Made by a program: the position numbers and the translations under genes. Positions 18,901 to 45,468 of a DNA stretch of 64,000 nt are shown piece after piece; the stretch's first letter is position 1; each line of letters begins with the position of its first letter. The notes under the pieces were generated by a model. The model did no database searches and had not been told where the DNA came from. It worked only from the letters and a program-made list of their open reading frames with translations. Source of the DNA: Perca fluviatilis (Eukaryota; Chordata; Actinopteri; Perciformes; Percidae); contig NC_053121.1 of assembly GCF_010015445.1 (NCBI RefSeq), positions 32,935,934 through 32,999,933 on the forward strand. The letters are read 5' to 3'.

Positions 18901-21900
18901 TTTATGACGTGTGGAGAAATCACCCGCAGGTACAAACAACACAGCGTTTTCTTCTCTTTAAATTAGAGTGGAAAAAGTTCAAACCTGAAAAACATTCTGT
19001 CAGCGATGGAGCGTTACCATGTGTTTTGTATCGGGGTTGCACGATATTGACAAAATGTGATATTGCGATTAGGGCTGCACAATATATCTATTTTTTTTAT
19101 CATCATCGCAACATCAACTGGCGCAATAACCATATCGCAAAAGGCTGCAACATATCGAGAAAGACACTCAGAGATATTTTGTGTTAGTTGAAAGAAAATA
19201 TCAGTAAAAACTGCAATTTAAATTTTTTTTAGCAGTGCCTTTTTATATTTAATTCAGTGTTCAATAAAAGAATGTTGGAAATGATTTCCTCTCATTTGTT
19301 TTCAATTCAATCAAATTCAATAAGCAATTTGTTGTATTTTAGCAGAACACTGAAAGCTGCGGAACTGAGTACACTTTAATATCTGTTTATTTATCGCAAG
19401 TAATATTGTCATCGTAATATTCGTTATTGCAGATCGCATCATTTTCTCATCTCGTGCAGCCCTAATTGTGATATTGATTATGAATATTGCGATATTAATT
19501 TAGATATTTTTAAACATATGTAAAATTGCAAAAGTTATGGGGAAAACACATCAATATAGATTCATAACAAATACAACACAATGTTTATTTCAACTGATGG
19601 TCATATTGGACTCGTCCAACATGAATAAATAAATAAATAAGGACCATGTCACCAGAACAGGACATGTTTACTGGTTGGACAGTATTAAATATATAAATAA
19701 AGAGAACAGGACATGTTTTACTGGTTGGACAGTATGAAATACATGAATAAAGAGAACAGGACATGTTTTACTGGTTGGACAGTATGAAATATATAAATAA
19801 AGACAACAGGACATGTTCTACTGGTTGGACAGTATGAAATATATAAATAAAGACAACAGGACATGTTCTACTGGTTGGACAGTATGAAATATATAAATAA
19901 AGACAACAGGACATGTTTTACTGGTTGGACAGCATGAAATATATAAATAAAGACAACAGGACATGTTCTACTGGTTGGACAGTATGAAATATATAAATAA
20001 AGACAACAGGACATGTTCTACTGGTTGGACAGCATGAAATATATAAATAAAGACAACAGGACATGTTCTACTGGTTGGACAGTATGAAATATATAAATAA
20101 AGACAACAGGACATGTTTTACTGGTTGGACAGTATGAAATATATAAATAAAGACAACAGGACATGTTTTACTGGTTGGACAGTATGAAATATATAAATAA
20201 AGACAACAGGACATGTTCTACTGGTTGGACAGCATGAAATATATAAATAAAGACAACAGGACATGTTCTACTGGTTGGACAGTATGAAATATATAAATAA
20301 AGACAACAGGACATGTTCTACTGGTTGGACAGCATGAAATATATAAATAAAGACAACAGGACATGTTCTACTGGTTGGACAGTATGAAATATATATATAA
20401 AGACAACAGGACATGTTTTACTGGTTGGACAGTATGAAATATATAAATAAAGACAACAGGACATGTTTTACTGGTTGGACAGCATGAAATATATAAATAA
20501 AGACAACAGGACATGTTCTACTGGTTGGACAGTATGAAATATATAAATAAAGACAACAGGACATGTTTTACTGGTTGGACAGTATGAAATATATAAATAA
20601 AGACAACAGGACATGTTTTACTGGTTGGACAGTATGAAATACATGAATAAAGAGAACAGGACATGTTTTACTGGTTGGACAGTATGAAATATATAAATAA
20701 AGACAACAGGACATGTTCTACTGGTTGGACAGTATGAAATATATAAATAAAGACAACAGGACATGTTCTACTGGTTGGACAGTATGAAATATATAAATAA
20801 AGACAACAGGACATGTTCTACTGGTTGGACAGTATGAAATATATAAATAAAGACAACAGGACATGTTTTACTGGTTGGACAGTATGAAATATATAAATAA
20901 AGACAACAGGACACAACTTTTCTTTCTTTCGCTTCTCTGATTCGTTCCGTTTTGTTGTCTCTATCTATTTCTTCACTTACACGGTCACTCTGTCTAAATA
21001 TTCACACCCGTGGTATGCTCCATAGGGTTTGTCACGTAGTGGACCCGTGCGCTGACGTGCACTAACGTGTGCAAGCAGCGCGGTAACTGGCCAATGAAAC
21101 ACGATCATTACAGCGTTTCAAGCGAGCTCTACATCAAACACAACTAAGCCACACAGCTGACGGACGGGACGCAGTGCTCCACAAAATGAAGAAAATATTG
21201 CATATATCGCAACACTTTCGATATAATATTGCGCAACGTGATATCGCGCTAACGATATCGAGTCGATATATCATTCACCCTCATTTTGTATTTAGAAATG
21301 TATACATCGCGTGGCGTTGCCCGCTCAGTTAACCTATCGTGTGCTCTCGGCTGCATTACAGATGATCGCGGTGTTGGTGGACAAAATGATTCGGACGCAG
21401 ATCGTGGACTGCGCTGCTGTGGCCAACTGGCTCTTCTCTCAGGACATGGCTCATGAGTTCACCAGGTGGGACGGGACACGGGGAGGGAAATGCCAACAAT
21501 GTATTTTTTTTTTCTTCTCTCTGCCTGCCTCTGTAAAATAAAAAATAAACGTTGTTATCCTCACCTAGACTTTTCATCTGGGAGATTCTTCACTCGACCA
21601 TCCGGAAGATGGACAAACACGTCCAGAAGATCCAGCAGGAGTTGGAGGAGGCCAAGGACAAACTGGAGAAACAGCAGCATAAGAGGGTAACTTCATCCAT
21701 CACGTTATGTCCGTCCTGGTCACGTTTACGTTAACGAGTGAGAATGAGCATTAAATGAATTGAGGTATAATATACCGAAACAGAATACACAGCAAACATA
21801 TCTTTCAAGATGAATGTAAATGATTCAAATAAGGATTCCTGTGTTCAAAATTGAGTAGGAAGAAGTAAAAAAAAAAAACCTTTTCTGGTCCTACTGCCTT

Positions 21901-24550
21901 TTTCTACTTTTGAAATTGTGTACAATTTAATTCTTCACTTATTTATACATGTATACATACACAAACATGCATGTACACATACTTGCACGCACATATACAC
22001 ATGTGTACACCAGCTTAAGGTTTAAAGTAGGAAGGGTGTAATGTTTGTGTGTGCGTTTGTTCCCCAGCAGAAGGACAGCGGGGACGACGAGGACATGGAC
22101 AAGAACAGCGAGGACGAGGAGGGCCAGTTGGAGGAGCAGATCGAGAGGCTACAGGAGAAGGTGGAGTCGGCTCAGAGCGAACAGAAGAACCTCTTCCTCG
22201 TCATCTTCCAGGTACCGAAGGGCCGCCGGGGAACCCGGAGATCTTGAGACGTTACGGGCCCTATTTTAACGATCTAAGCGCACGGCGTGAAGCGCATGGC
22301 GCGGGAGCGTATACGAATCCACTTTTGCTAGTTTGACGGCAGAAAAAAGGCTCCGTGCGTCGGGTGCATGGTTCCAAAGGGTTGACCTTAGTGTCTTCAT
22401 TAATCATAGGTGCGTTTTGGGCGTAACATGCAATAAACCAATCAGTGTCATCTCCCGTTCCCTTTAAAAGCCAGGAGCGTTTGGACCTTGGCGCATTGTT
22501 GTTATAATGGCGGATTTGCACTGTAATATTTTTATTTGTAGTCTTTTACATGTGTGTGCTGCTGCGCTTCCCTCTTTGTGTAACAAGCATAGTGTGCGCG
22601 TCGTTGCATAAACCATAGGCGCGTTTTACTAATGTAAAATGTTAAAATAACAATGAAATGCTGCGTTATTGATTTTAGACCAGGTTTTTGTTGGTCAGTG
22701 GCACGATCACTTCCCGCTGCCTCAAGATAGCAATACGCCCAGAATGCACCTGAACACACCTCCCTGTAACAGCCGAGACACACCAACCAGACGGCCGTCC
22801 GTCGACAGAAAAGCCAGTCGGAATGATCAGTCGGGTCCCAGAGGTCCAAAAAAACTGCCTCGGGACACACTGAGGCGACACCGACTTGAGAAACGTAATA
22901 CGTCTCCATAGCAGCAGGCGGCGCTACTCTGTATTGTTGCCCAAGAAATGAAAACCGGCAGCTGATTGGACGAACGCGTCACATGGGTTTGTTTTCTCCG
23001 GAATTTCAAAACCAGACTGTCATGGCGGCCGTTCAAAATACGATCTCATATTGTACTAAAATTGTTCACCGAAACGTGTTTCTGAAAAATAGGCCATCCA
23101 GTTCCTGAATCTGTCTTCATTTCAGATCAACAAAGGTCAGTTTAAAAGAATTTTGTCAGATTTTGAGAGACTCTAGTCCCGCTCATTCCGCTCGCCGAGT
23201 CCCGACTGCCCTGCCTCCAGCTGAACGTGTCCGGTCGGCCAAAATGAACGCCGACAGCCCCCCAGACTGACGATGGCACGGGACACACCGAACAGATTTG
23301 AGTCACTGACCTCGCCAGACTGTCAAACGGCCGATTATCGGCCCTGTGTGTCCCGACCTTAAGGGCGCTGGACGGTCTTAAACTAGCAAAGACACTTGCG
23401 CCGCTCTGCTCTGCGCCGGGTGCAAGGCAGGGCCCTACATGTCATTTAGCCGACCGGTCTATCCGAACAGTATATATTAGAGGTCGCACACCTCTGGAGC
23501 AACTAGGTGTTAAGGTCTTGCTCAGGGACACATTGGTTGATGTATCGCAGTGCAAATCGAACCCAGAAACCCCCACACTTAAGGCACGCGTCATACCCAC
23601 TGCGCCATCACCACCGGTGTCTTAGACACGGGGATTTTTGTAGAAGTTTTCGGCTCCATTTCACAGAGCAGCCGAGCAAATGTTGCTGGTGAAGAACAGA
23701 CATCCCTTAATTATTACAAAGCAACTTCAACTCATCCGGTGTAGGCTGTGGTGGTTTTGAGTAGAGCTGGGCAATATATCGATTTTATATCGATATTGTG
23801 ATATGTGACTAGATATCGTCTTAGATTTTGGATATTGTAATATCGTAATATGACATAAGTGTTGTCTTTTCCTGGTTTTAAAGGCTGCATTACAGTAAAG
23901 TGATGTCATTTTCTGACAGACGGTTGTAACTGTTAACAGACGGTTGTAACTGTTCTATTATTTGCCTTTCCCCACTTAGTCATTATATCCACATTACTGA
24001 TGATTATTTATCACAAACCTCATTGTGTAAATATTTTGGGAAATAATAATTGTCAACCCTACAGTATCTTTGCAATATCGACATTGAAGTATTTGGTCAA
24101 AAATATGCTGATATGTGATTTTCTCCATATGGCCTAGCTCTAGTTCTGAGCAGATCCCACACGTGAATATGCACAACAGGATCAAAGAAAGCGGATAGAA
24201 ACGCACAACAATCTGCATTTTCTTTTGCTGTTTTTCTAGTAATTCTATAAATTTCTTTGGATGGAAACGTGACTGTAGACAAGCGGGAAGTTATCGGAGT
24301 CTAACTTCATAACTCAGGCTGATGAGATGGGAGACATTGTTCCGTATACAGGCCCCTGTTTGGTGCAGCTTTAACATAGGTTTGTGTGCGCTCGTTTTAA
24401 ATGTCGGTTTTTCCCTCCCACAGCGCTTCATCATGTTGTTGACGGAGCACCTGGTTCGCTGTGAGACGGGCAGCGTCGACATCACCACGCCCTGGTACAA
24501 GAACTGTGTCGGGCGGCTGCAGCAGGTGTTTCTCATGGTAAAACATTATG

Positions 24551-24594
<44 letters not shown>

Positions 24595-24735
24595 CAGGGG
24601 GTGAATCTTCACTGGTCTAACGATTCAATTCGATATCATGATGCGTCACCTGTTCAATATTATTATATATATTGCTATACGTGGTTTTCATCAACAAATT
24701 CAAGCTGTCAGATATATCTGAACTTCCCTTTATTG

Positions 24736-24794
<59 letters not shown>

Positions 24795-25471
24795 TCAATT
24801 GTATTGTATCTGCTCTTAAGATACTTCCTGAATGTAGCGACCGGAAAATCAACAAGTAACATCATTAGGCAATAATAGATTATGGTCTGTCACTGCATCG
24901 ATGCCGAATCGTCCGCCCCTAGTCTATATCCTCGATGTTCCACTTAAGGGATTGCTCTGTTGCCGTTGGAAATTTCGCCGGATTTCACTCTTTACGGCCG
25001 GATGTCCGTCACCTTCCGCTTTCTTTGTGTTGGAATTTTAACCTCCGGTGGATTTGTGAGGACTATGGTTAACTGCTCCTCAGATCTCTGCAGGGGAAAT
25101 CCAGACAGCTAGCTAGACTATCTGTCCAATCTGAGTTTTCTGTTGAATGACTAAAACATTTTAACGTACACATGTTCCACCAAAACAAGTTCCTTCCAAA
25201 CTCCCATCCCGGAATGCCGTGTAGACTAGCCAGACCCTCCTCCGCAGGTCTGGCAAAGCGAGACTGCAATGCCCCTAACACACACACACTGCACTAACAC
25301 ATTGTGTGTGTGTGTGTGTGTTCTCTGGATGACGTGATGTCCCTCCTTGTTCCGCAGCACCATGTTACCATCCAGCAGTACATGGGAACCCTGGAGAACC
25401 TGCTGTTCACCGCCGAGCTCGACCACCACATCCTGGCCGTGTACCAGCAGTTCTGTGCCCTCCAGCTCTGA
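9982..25471 (+). CDS. ncbp1: Nuclear cap-binding protein subunit 1 (CBP80)
   Basis: Large subunit of the nuclear cap-binding complex; with NCBP2, which contacts the m7G cap, it acts in splicing, 3' processing, export and the pioneer round of translation. Twenty-three exons: 9982-10018, 10816-10904, 11518-11618, 11710-11866, 11944-12051, 12308-12429, 12568-12637, 12866-13081, 13351-13448, 13549-13612, 13699-13809, 14473-14537, 14660-14722, 14823-14897, 16715-16818, 17653-17775, 17894-17996, 18836-18929, 21362-21465, 21569-21686, 22068-22211, 24424-24537, 25358-25471 (TGA). Total 2394 nt, 797 residues, all phases consistent (human about 790). Seen in order: [13 protein letters not shown] with KRRR nuclear signal (about residues 17-20), MIF4G region ([20 protein letters not shown]), middle domain ([20 protein letters not shown]), C-terminal domain, an acidic insert (about 675-694), and coiled coil [18 protein letters not shown]. 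Intron 18 (2.4 kb) holds the 50-bp minisatellite. Confidence 0.97.
11007..11412. mobile_element. MITE with TAGCCTGG ends
   Basis: Ends TAGCCTGGTTGACACC and TTTTCCCAGGCTA are short inverted repeats. An internal hairpin (about 11023-11059) pairs CAGACCCACTCTCAGTT with its complement. Lies in ncbp1 intron 2. A relative with only its left end clear is at 57176-57470. Confidence 0.6.
13962..14289. mobile_element. hAT-like MITE (CAGTGTTTCTCAAA ends)
   Basis: Ends CAGTGTTTCTCAAA and TTTGAGAAACACTG are inverted repeats. Flanks TACTAAAC and CACTAAAC agree at 7 of 8 bases, as for an 8-bp hAT target duplication. In ncbp1 intron 11. Confidence 0.8.
14951..15440. mobile_element. Truncated hAT-like MITE (TAGAGCCCGACCGAT family)
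   Basis: The left end TAGAGCCCGACCGATAATAT is clear and is followed by nested CCGATATTATCGG palindromes. No matching right end is seen; another repeat begins at 15446, so the right end is lost or displaced. In ncbp1 intron 14. Confidence 0.55.
15446..16374 (+). mobile_element. TTAA-flanked AGGTCCCATG MITE, copy 1, with expanded internal array
   Basis: Starts TTAAAGGTCCCATGGCATG and ends CATGTCATGGGACCTTTAA. The body is shared with copies at 29352-30076 and 34243-34763, both in the opposite orientation. Near its right end is a tandem array of a 46-bp unit (10 units here). A 77-codon open frame (15704 down to 15471) is also open in copy 2 but not in copy 3. A CTCCTTATGA hairpin lies at 15628-15649. 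In ncbp1 intron 14. Confidence 0.75.
15879..16340 (+). repeat. 46-bp tandem repeat, about 10 units
   Basis: Each unit runs from AGAGACTTCAGATACAGT through TTAGGGGACCACTAAGG to CTATATAAA. Units are nearly identical, with drift (CCTATAC variants, a deletion) toward the right end. The array is internal to the MITE at 15446-16374. Confidence 0.92.
16428..16575. mobile_element. Short fold-back MITE
   Basis: About 50-base arms beginning TTAAAGCAACACTAGAGAAC are nearly perfect inverted repeats around a loop of roughly 45 bases. The arms share CCCCCTACAGGTTGGAA and its complement. In ncbp1 intron 14. Confidence 0.85.
17029..17474. mobile_element. TAGTCTCGC-family dispersed element, copy 1
   Basis: Runs from TAGTTTATATCCATGACG to GGCAATGCGAGACTA, ending in a hairpin (CAGACCTCCTTCCGCAGCG with GGAGGAAGGTCTGG). 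Other copies: 24920-25268, 33659-33920 (internally deleted) and 40406-41185 (interrupted). No coding capacity recognised. In ncbp1 intron 15. Confidence 0.65.
18110..18482. mobile_element. TTAA-type MITE, inverted copy of 5140-5526
   Basis: Reverse-oriented relative of 5140-5526: shared landmarks include GGCCCTGATTGGTGCATCTG, CATGTAGTTCTACTGGAACA and the end ACCTACTGCATCTTTAA. The left end is eroded. In ncbp1 intron 17. Confidence 0.65.
19071..19464. mobile_element. hAT-like MITE nested in a repeat
   Basis: Ends TAGGGCTGCACAATAT and ATCTCGTGCAGCCCTA are inverted repeats. Flanks ATTGCGAT and ATTGTGAT agree at 7 of 8 bases. The flanking CGATAT-rich DNA reads as an older element split by this insertion. 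Confidence 0.75.
19660..20909 (+). repeat. 50-bp minisatellite, 25 units
   Basis: Units begin GGACATGTTYTACTGGTTGG and continue ACAGYATGAAATATATAAAT then AAAGACAACA. The first unit has a one-base deletion; the rest are exactly 50 bases. Variants are single-base (T/C at the tenth base; CAGTA or CAGCA) plus a rare ACATGAATAAAGAGAAC form in units 2 and 20. Within ncbp1 intron 18. Confidence 0.95.
22255..23437. mobile_element. GGGCCCTA-ended element in ncbp1 intron 21
   Basis: Left GGGCCCTATTTTAACGATC and right GGTGCAAGGCAGGGCCCTA are short inverted ends, with CpG-rich GCGC motifs repeated inside. The 1.2-kb length seems due to a second element inserted at about 22772-23357. No coding frame recognised. 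Confidence 0.5.
22772..23357. mobile_element. Possible nested element with GCCGAGACACAC ends
   Basis: Left GCCGAGACACACC and right GTGTGTCCCGAC are approximate inverted repeats; a CGGCCGATTATCGGCC palindrome lies near the right end (about 23328-23343). Ends are imperfect and no target duplication was established. Confidence 0.35.
23440..23625. repeat. Dispersed SINE/LINE-tail-like repeat
   Basis: CATGTCATTTAGCCGACC, GTCTTGCTCAGGGACACATT, AAATCGAACCCAGAA and CCACTGCGCCATCACC resemble a repeat common across teleosts. I recognise it by general familiarity, not by a search. Confidence 0.5.
23762..24142. mobile_element. hAT-like MITE (CGATAT family)
   Basis: Ends TAGAGCTGGGCAATATA and TATGGCCTAGCTCTA are inverted repeats. 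Flanks GTTTTGAG and GTTCTGAG match at 7 of 8. Contains an internal direct duplication of AACAGACGGTTGTAACTGTT (about 23917-23955). In ncbp1 intron 21. Confidence 0.8.
24559..24593. repeat. CA microsatellite
   Basis: About 17 CA units, 21 bases downstream of the ncbp1 exon 22 donor. Confidence 0.9.
24737..24792. repeat. GATA tetranucleotide microsatellite
   Basis: Fourteen uninterrupted GATA units in ncbp1 intron 22. Confidence 0.95.
24920..25268. mobile_element. TAGTCTCGC-family element, copy 2
   Basis: Starts TAGTCTATATCCTCGATG and shares TTAACTGCTCCTCAGATCTC and CAGACAGCTAGCTAGAC with the copy at 17029-17474, same orientation. In ncbp1 intron 22. Confidence 0.65.
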
Positions 25472-25990
25472 GACGCGCATACACACACACACGTAATTGG
25501 ACGGAATGTGTACTTGTGTTCACGCAGTACCTGTGCTAAACCTACACATTAGAAACTACTAGCTCTTGCATCAAGAATCTCCTCATTACAGTTCTTTGTT
25601 TTAATTTGACATCTGTTTTGTGTTTGGTGCCAGGCGACATGTTAGTTTTGTGCAACTTCAACTGAGGATGTCTTTCAAAAGTAAGATTTCGACAAATCCT
25701 CTTGTCACTAATTTGCTGTAGTGTTCCTTTTATTTTTTATTTTTTTATTTTTTTTTTGCTTGATTTTTAATTCAGTTTCATTTTTACATCCTGCTCGTAT
25801 TCTTATGAATGGGTCTTTTTAAAACTGTCCGAACTGTCTGAGTCCAGACGGAGCTGGAGAAGTGGTCGTAGGAGACTGGGTTTCAGGTCGGCTCGGATTG
25901 GATTCTGATCGATCGGGAGAGCGCTCTACTTTTTATATTTGTGTTATGTGGAACTTGGAAAGGATTAAAACTCTGCAGTCTTTATCCGCC
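25472..25990 (+). other. ncbp1: ncbp1 3' UTR with polyadenylation signal
   Basis: Follows the TGA at 25469-25471. An ATTAAA hexamer at 25964-25969 is the likeliest poly(A) signal. The slc49a3 transcript approaches from the other side; a minus-strand AATAAA lies at 26117-26122, so the two genes end tail to tail. Confidence 0.6.
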
Positions 25991-26391
25991 TGCTTGTTTG
26001 TGTCATGTGATTTTCTTTACCTCAGCCGCTAACTGCCACTCATCAATGTTAAACATAGCATCCAAATGGGTCAATCCCATCTTAACATATACAGAATCAG
26101 CACTGAATTAATTCCCTTTATTGCACAAAACCCACAACCGTATAAGCAATTTTACAAATAAAAGCCATTAAAAAGTAGTTAAATGGTGTTATTACAGTTA
26201 TTATAGCCACAACACTGACAGTCACACTTCAATTAACCCAGAACGTGATTCAAGGTACAACTGTATTAAGTTTGGTTCATGTGCTCATTAATACAGCTGA
26301 TAACTAACAGGAGTTTCGGGTAGTCGGTCTGAGATCGATACATTTAGCTTTCAGAAAACCTGACTAGTGTGTCAAGTTTTTATACGTTGTA

Positions 26392-26524
26392 TTAACCCTT
26401 GTGTTGTCTTCCCACAACCTTGAACATTTTTTCTTCTACACATTTTCAGCGCTTATTTCTACGTCCCATATTTTCTGATAGAAAACAAAAATTGAAAACG
26501 GGTCAATCTGACCCAAAGGGTTAA
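26392..26524. mobile_element. TTAACCCTTGTGTTGTC MITE, short copy
   Basis: Starts TTAACCCTTGTGTTGTC; the right end GACCCAAAGGGTTAA is partly degenerate. Related to 6497-6796 and 42494-42923. Lies between ncbp1 and slc49a3. Confidence 0.65.
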
Positions 26525-26609
26525 GAGTGTCAGTAAACAGTACCTTTTCTAGTGGTTTTAGTACGATGGGTTAAGATACAAATGTGCTGCAGATGATGTG
26601 ACAATACAT

Positions 26610-26755
26610 AGGCAGCAGGTGGCTCAGTGGTTTGCACTACTGCCTCACAGCAACAAGGTCATCTCAGGCCTTTCTGTGTGGAGTTTGCATGTTCTCCCCA
26701 GCGTTTCCTCCGGGTGCACCGCTTTCTTCCCACCATAAAGACATGCATGCAACTA
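26610..26755 (+). repeat. Teleost dispersed repeat (GGAGTTTGCATGTTCTCCCC type)
   Basis: Contains GGTGGCTCAGTGGTTTGCAC, CACAGCAACAAGGTC, GTGGAGTTTGCATGTTCTCC and AAAGACATGCATGC, a string found widely in fish genomes. Recognised from general knowledge. Confidence 0.5.
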
Positions 26756-27707
26756 GGACTACAGTTGAAAATTAGCCGACTGGCTAACACTGGCGCATTT
26801 ACAGAAATGTTCATTAATGTGCATTGTCCTAATCAAATAAATCAAATCATCGATAGTTATTCTGAACAGTTCCACGTGGAGTCTGGCAGCAGAAACTGAT
26901 CCAAAACGTCAATAGTCAACATCAGGTTTGGTTGTCAGTCCCTGAGAGTCCAACAGAAACCAGTTTTTCTCTGCACAGTGGCCGAAAATAGACACGATCG
27001 CAATGCAGCTTCAAGTGTTAGGAGTAGTTCCGTGTGTTCGACTGACTGCTGGCAGAAATCCTGGGAATTGCAACAAAACACTGAAGCATTCAGGAAACGT
27101 AGTTAAACCGTATCTCTTAGAAAAGCTCTACGTGTACATTTTTCCTTGGAAATTAGCATTTTTTGAGGAGGTTCTGTAGTGAGCTGCAACTCGTTTTGGT
27201 TTGACCACATTTTCTCCCCTATTACTACAATCAATGTTAAAAAGTGACCTTGTCTCAAGGCAACGTGAGAAACCAAATATCATATAAACGTGATCGGTAC
27301 AGGAATGTTTTTACTTCCATTCAGAGAACGTTTTCTCCCAGCTCACTGGGATTTTTAGAACGTGGCGACAAAACAATTTACGCAAACTTCCTCCCTACAA
27401 ACTACGTTTACGTGTAAAAAACATTTTGCAATCTGCTAAGTTTATTGATGCAGATATAATATTCTGAGGTTTTAATTTAACTGTCAGTAGCAAAAGAATT
27501 AATGTAGAATCTGTAAAGGTTTGGCCCCAATGTCGTACAAAAGAATCAATGGTTGAATGTCTTGATAAAAAAAATTTAAAATAACTATGAATCCGAGGTT
27601 ACCAAAAACATAAACCTTTCTACTTTGTTTCATACCGAAGAGAAACTGTCGGAGTGGTCGCTCATAACTCCCTGTGTGTCTCTCTTGTCCCGAGCCTCTC
27701 AGCACGT

Positions 27708-43484
<15,777 letters not shown>

Positions 43485-43800
43485 TATGTATTGACGGTGT
43501 TGACAAGTTAACCTGTTAAACTGGGTAACGTTAGCTAGCTAGTAGCTTTAGCTAATACTGCAAGTAGCTAAGTTACACATTTCCGAGGCATTGTAAAGTT
43601 TATGTTGGCGGTCACTGGTCGATAAAATCACGAGTGACCACTTAGGAAGAAGTCGACAAAACACCGCTTCATGTTTCATTAGCGCCGCCGGGAGCAGCGT
43701 ACCGGTAGTTGTAGCTAGTTGTACTGTACCAAAGATGTTCTATGAACAAGATGATGAACCACTATGTCGCTAAAACAACGGCCCGGGACATAAACGTTTA
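43485..43800 (-). promoter_or_regulatory. slc49a3 5' UTR and promoter region
   Basis: Immediately upstream of the ATG at 43482-43484. Contains GTAACGTTAGCTAGCTAGTAG on this strand in part (GTAACGTTAGCTAGCTAG) and a moderately CpG-rich stretch at 43610-43790. No TATA box evident. Confidence 0.45.
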
Positions 43801-43970
43801 TAGTTGTCTACAACAACTGTAACAGTCGAGCCCCCCTATTTTTGATTTCAGGGACCTTATATCTCACATACAACTACAAAATATCAAGGATGACACAATA
43901 GAGACAGACATTCTTTGAAAGTCATTGCTTTGAGAGAGTACGGATACAGGACTTAGATAGAGAGAGGACT

Positions 43971-44020
<50 letters not shown>

Positions 44021-45377
44021 CCAGTAGCTTAGACAACCAAAACACAACAAACACACATACAGTATATTTCACATACATAAAAATCACTCACAGAAATTTA
44101 AAGAGTTAACAATTTGTGAAGTGATTACAAAGGTCTGGTATGGACTGACAAAGGTCTGGTATGGACTGGATAAATTATAGGCAGAGGTGGAAGAATTACT
44201 CAGATGTTAGTAGAAGAATTTATTTATTATTATTCGTCACACACAATCATACTGTAGCCTATAATGTATATATGCGTACAGCACCAGGGCAGCAACTTGG
44301 GGTTCAGTATTTTGTTCAAGGACACTTTGACATGTGGCCGGAAGAGCCTGGAATCAATGTTGGGATTGAGGTTGAAAAAGTACAAACGTATTTGCATTAA
44401 AATATATTAAAAGTACCAAAAGCAAAAGTAGGCTATAGTCATTGTGCAGACGTGTCCATTCTTAGAATCATATTTGTCATATTTTTGGGTTGTTGATGCA
44501 TTCATGTGTTTATCACATTAGTGTTAGTCGGAAAGGTGAGCTAATTTTAATTATTTTATATAGGCCTATGGCTACCCAGTGATCTATACAGTTTCATCTA
44601 CATTTAGAGTCATATTTTATTTGCTGATCATTTTGTATTACTAATTTAATCTGCAAAGTAACTAGTAACTACATGTATTAATTTAGTGGTGTAGAAGTAC
44701 AAAGTAGCAGAAAATGGAAAGACTAAAGTAAAGTATAAGTATCTCAAAATGTGCAATAGGCTATAACACTGACCTATAATAGGCCTAGAGGTCAAACCTG
44801 CAAAGGTGATTGCCTGTTGTTGCTTTATGTGTTTTTATATCAAACTAAGAGCTGCAATGTGTTAAGATAAAGTCAATTTGTAAATTAAAGTATTAAATCA
44901 TTATCCCAAAAGTGAGTAGCGGTGGCTCAGGGATCATAAATCATTGCCAGTTACAATCGTACACTGTTATTTTGACAAATGACACTTGCTATACTGAACT
45001 CTAATGTTTAATAGCCTATACATTTGTGCATATGCTCTCCCATTTATTATCTTAAATCTAGATATTTATTCATTCTGCTATGTGGTTTTGATAATCTGAG
45101 TGGTTAGTAATGTCAAACTATTTTAGACTATATAAACAAACTTCTACTTCTTATATCAGATGAGCCTTAACAGGACAACATATTTGGGTTTTTGCACTTC
45201 ATTAGGAGTAGGAGTCCTTGTTTGTTGTCCCCCTACTGGGGAATTTTCTTTCTTGTAACTGACTAACAGGAACAGAGTGAGAGGTCTTCACTTCAACTTC
45301 TTTGAGTGCACAGAGCAGAGCATGACAACACACTCCTCCCACAACACACACAAAAGAGTGACTACACGTGACCCTTC
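43801..45377. other. Gene-poor spacer
   Basis: No gene seen. It holds a GA microsatellite (43981-44018), an imperfect duplication of AAAGGTCTGGTATGGACTG (44130-44168), and unique AT-rich sequence. Confidence 0.6.
43981..44018. repeat. GA microsatellite
   Basis: Nineteen GA units, preceded by AGATAGAGAGAG-type degenerate repeats from about 43953. Confidence 0.92.
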
Positions 45378-45468
45378 ATCAATACCCCATCATGAGAAAG
45401 TGAAAACAGGATTTTAGAATTTTTCTATTTTTATTAGAGAGAAACAACTGAAATATCACATTGACATA

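Larger units (their letters stand above)
19033..21280. mobile_element. Probable hAT-like element expanded by a minisatellite
   Basis: GGGGTTGCACGATATTGAC at the left and ATATCGCGCTAACGATATCG-type sequence near 21240-21275 suggest one old TTGCACGATAT element, but no clean right terminus or target duplication could be read. It contains the inner element 19071-19464 and the 50-bp array 19660-20909. Boundaries are tentative. In ncbp1 intron 18. Confidence 0.35.

Noticed and set aside
19660..20909. Possible CRISPR-like array
   Set aside because: Units are contiguous 50-bp tandem repeats without unique spacers, in a fish intron.
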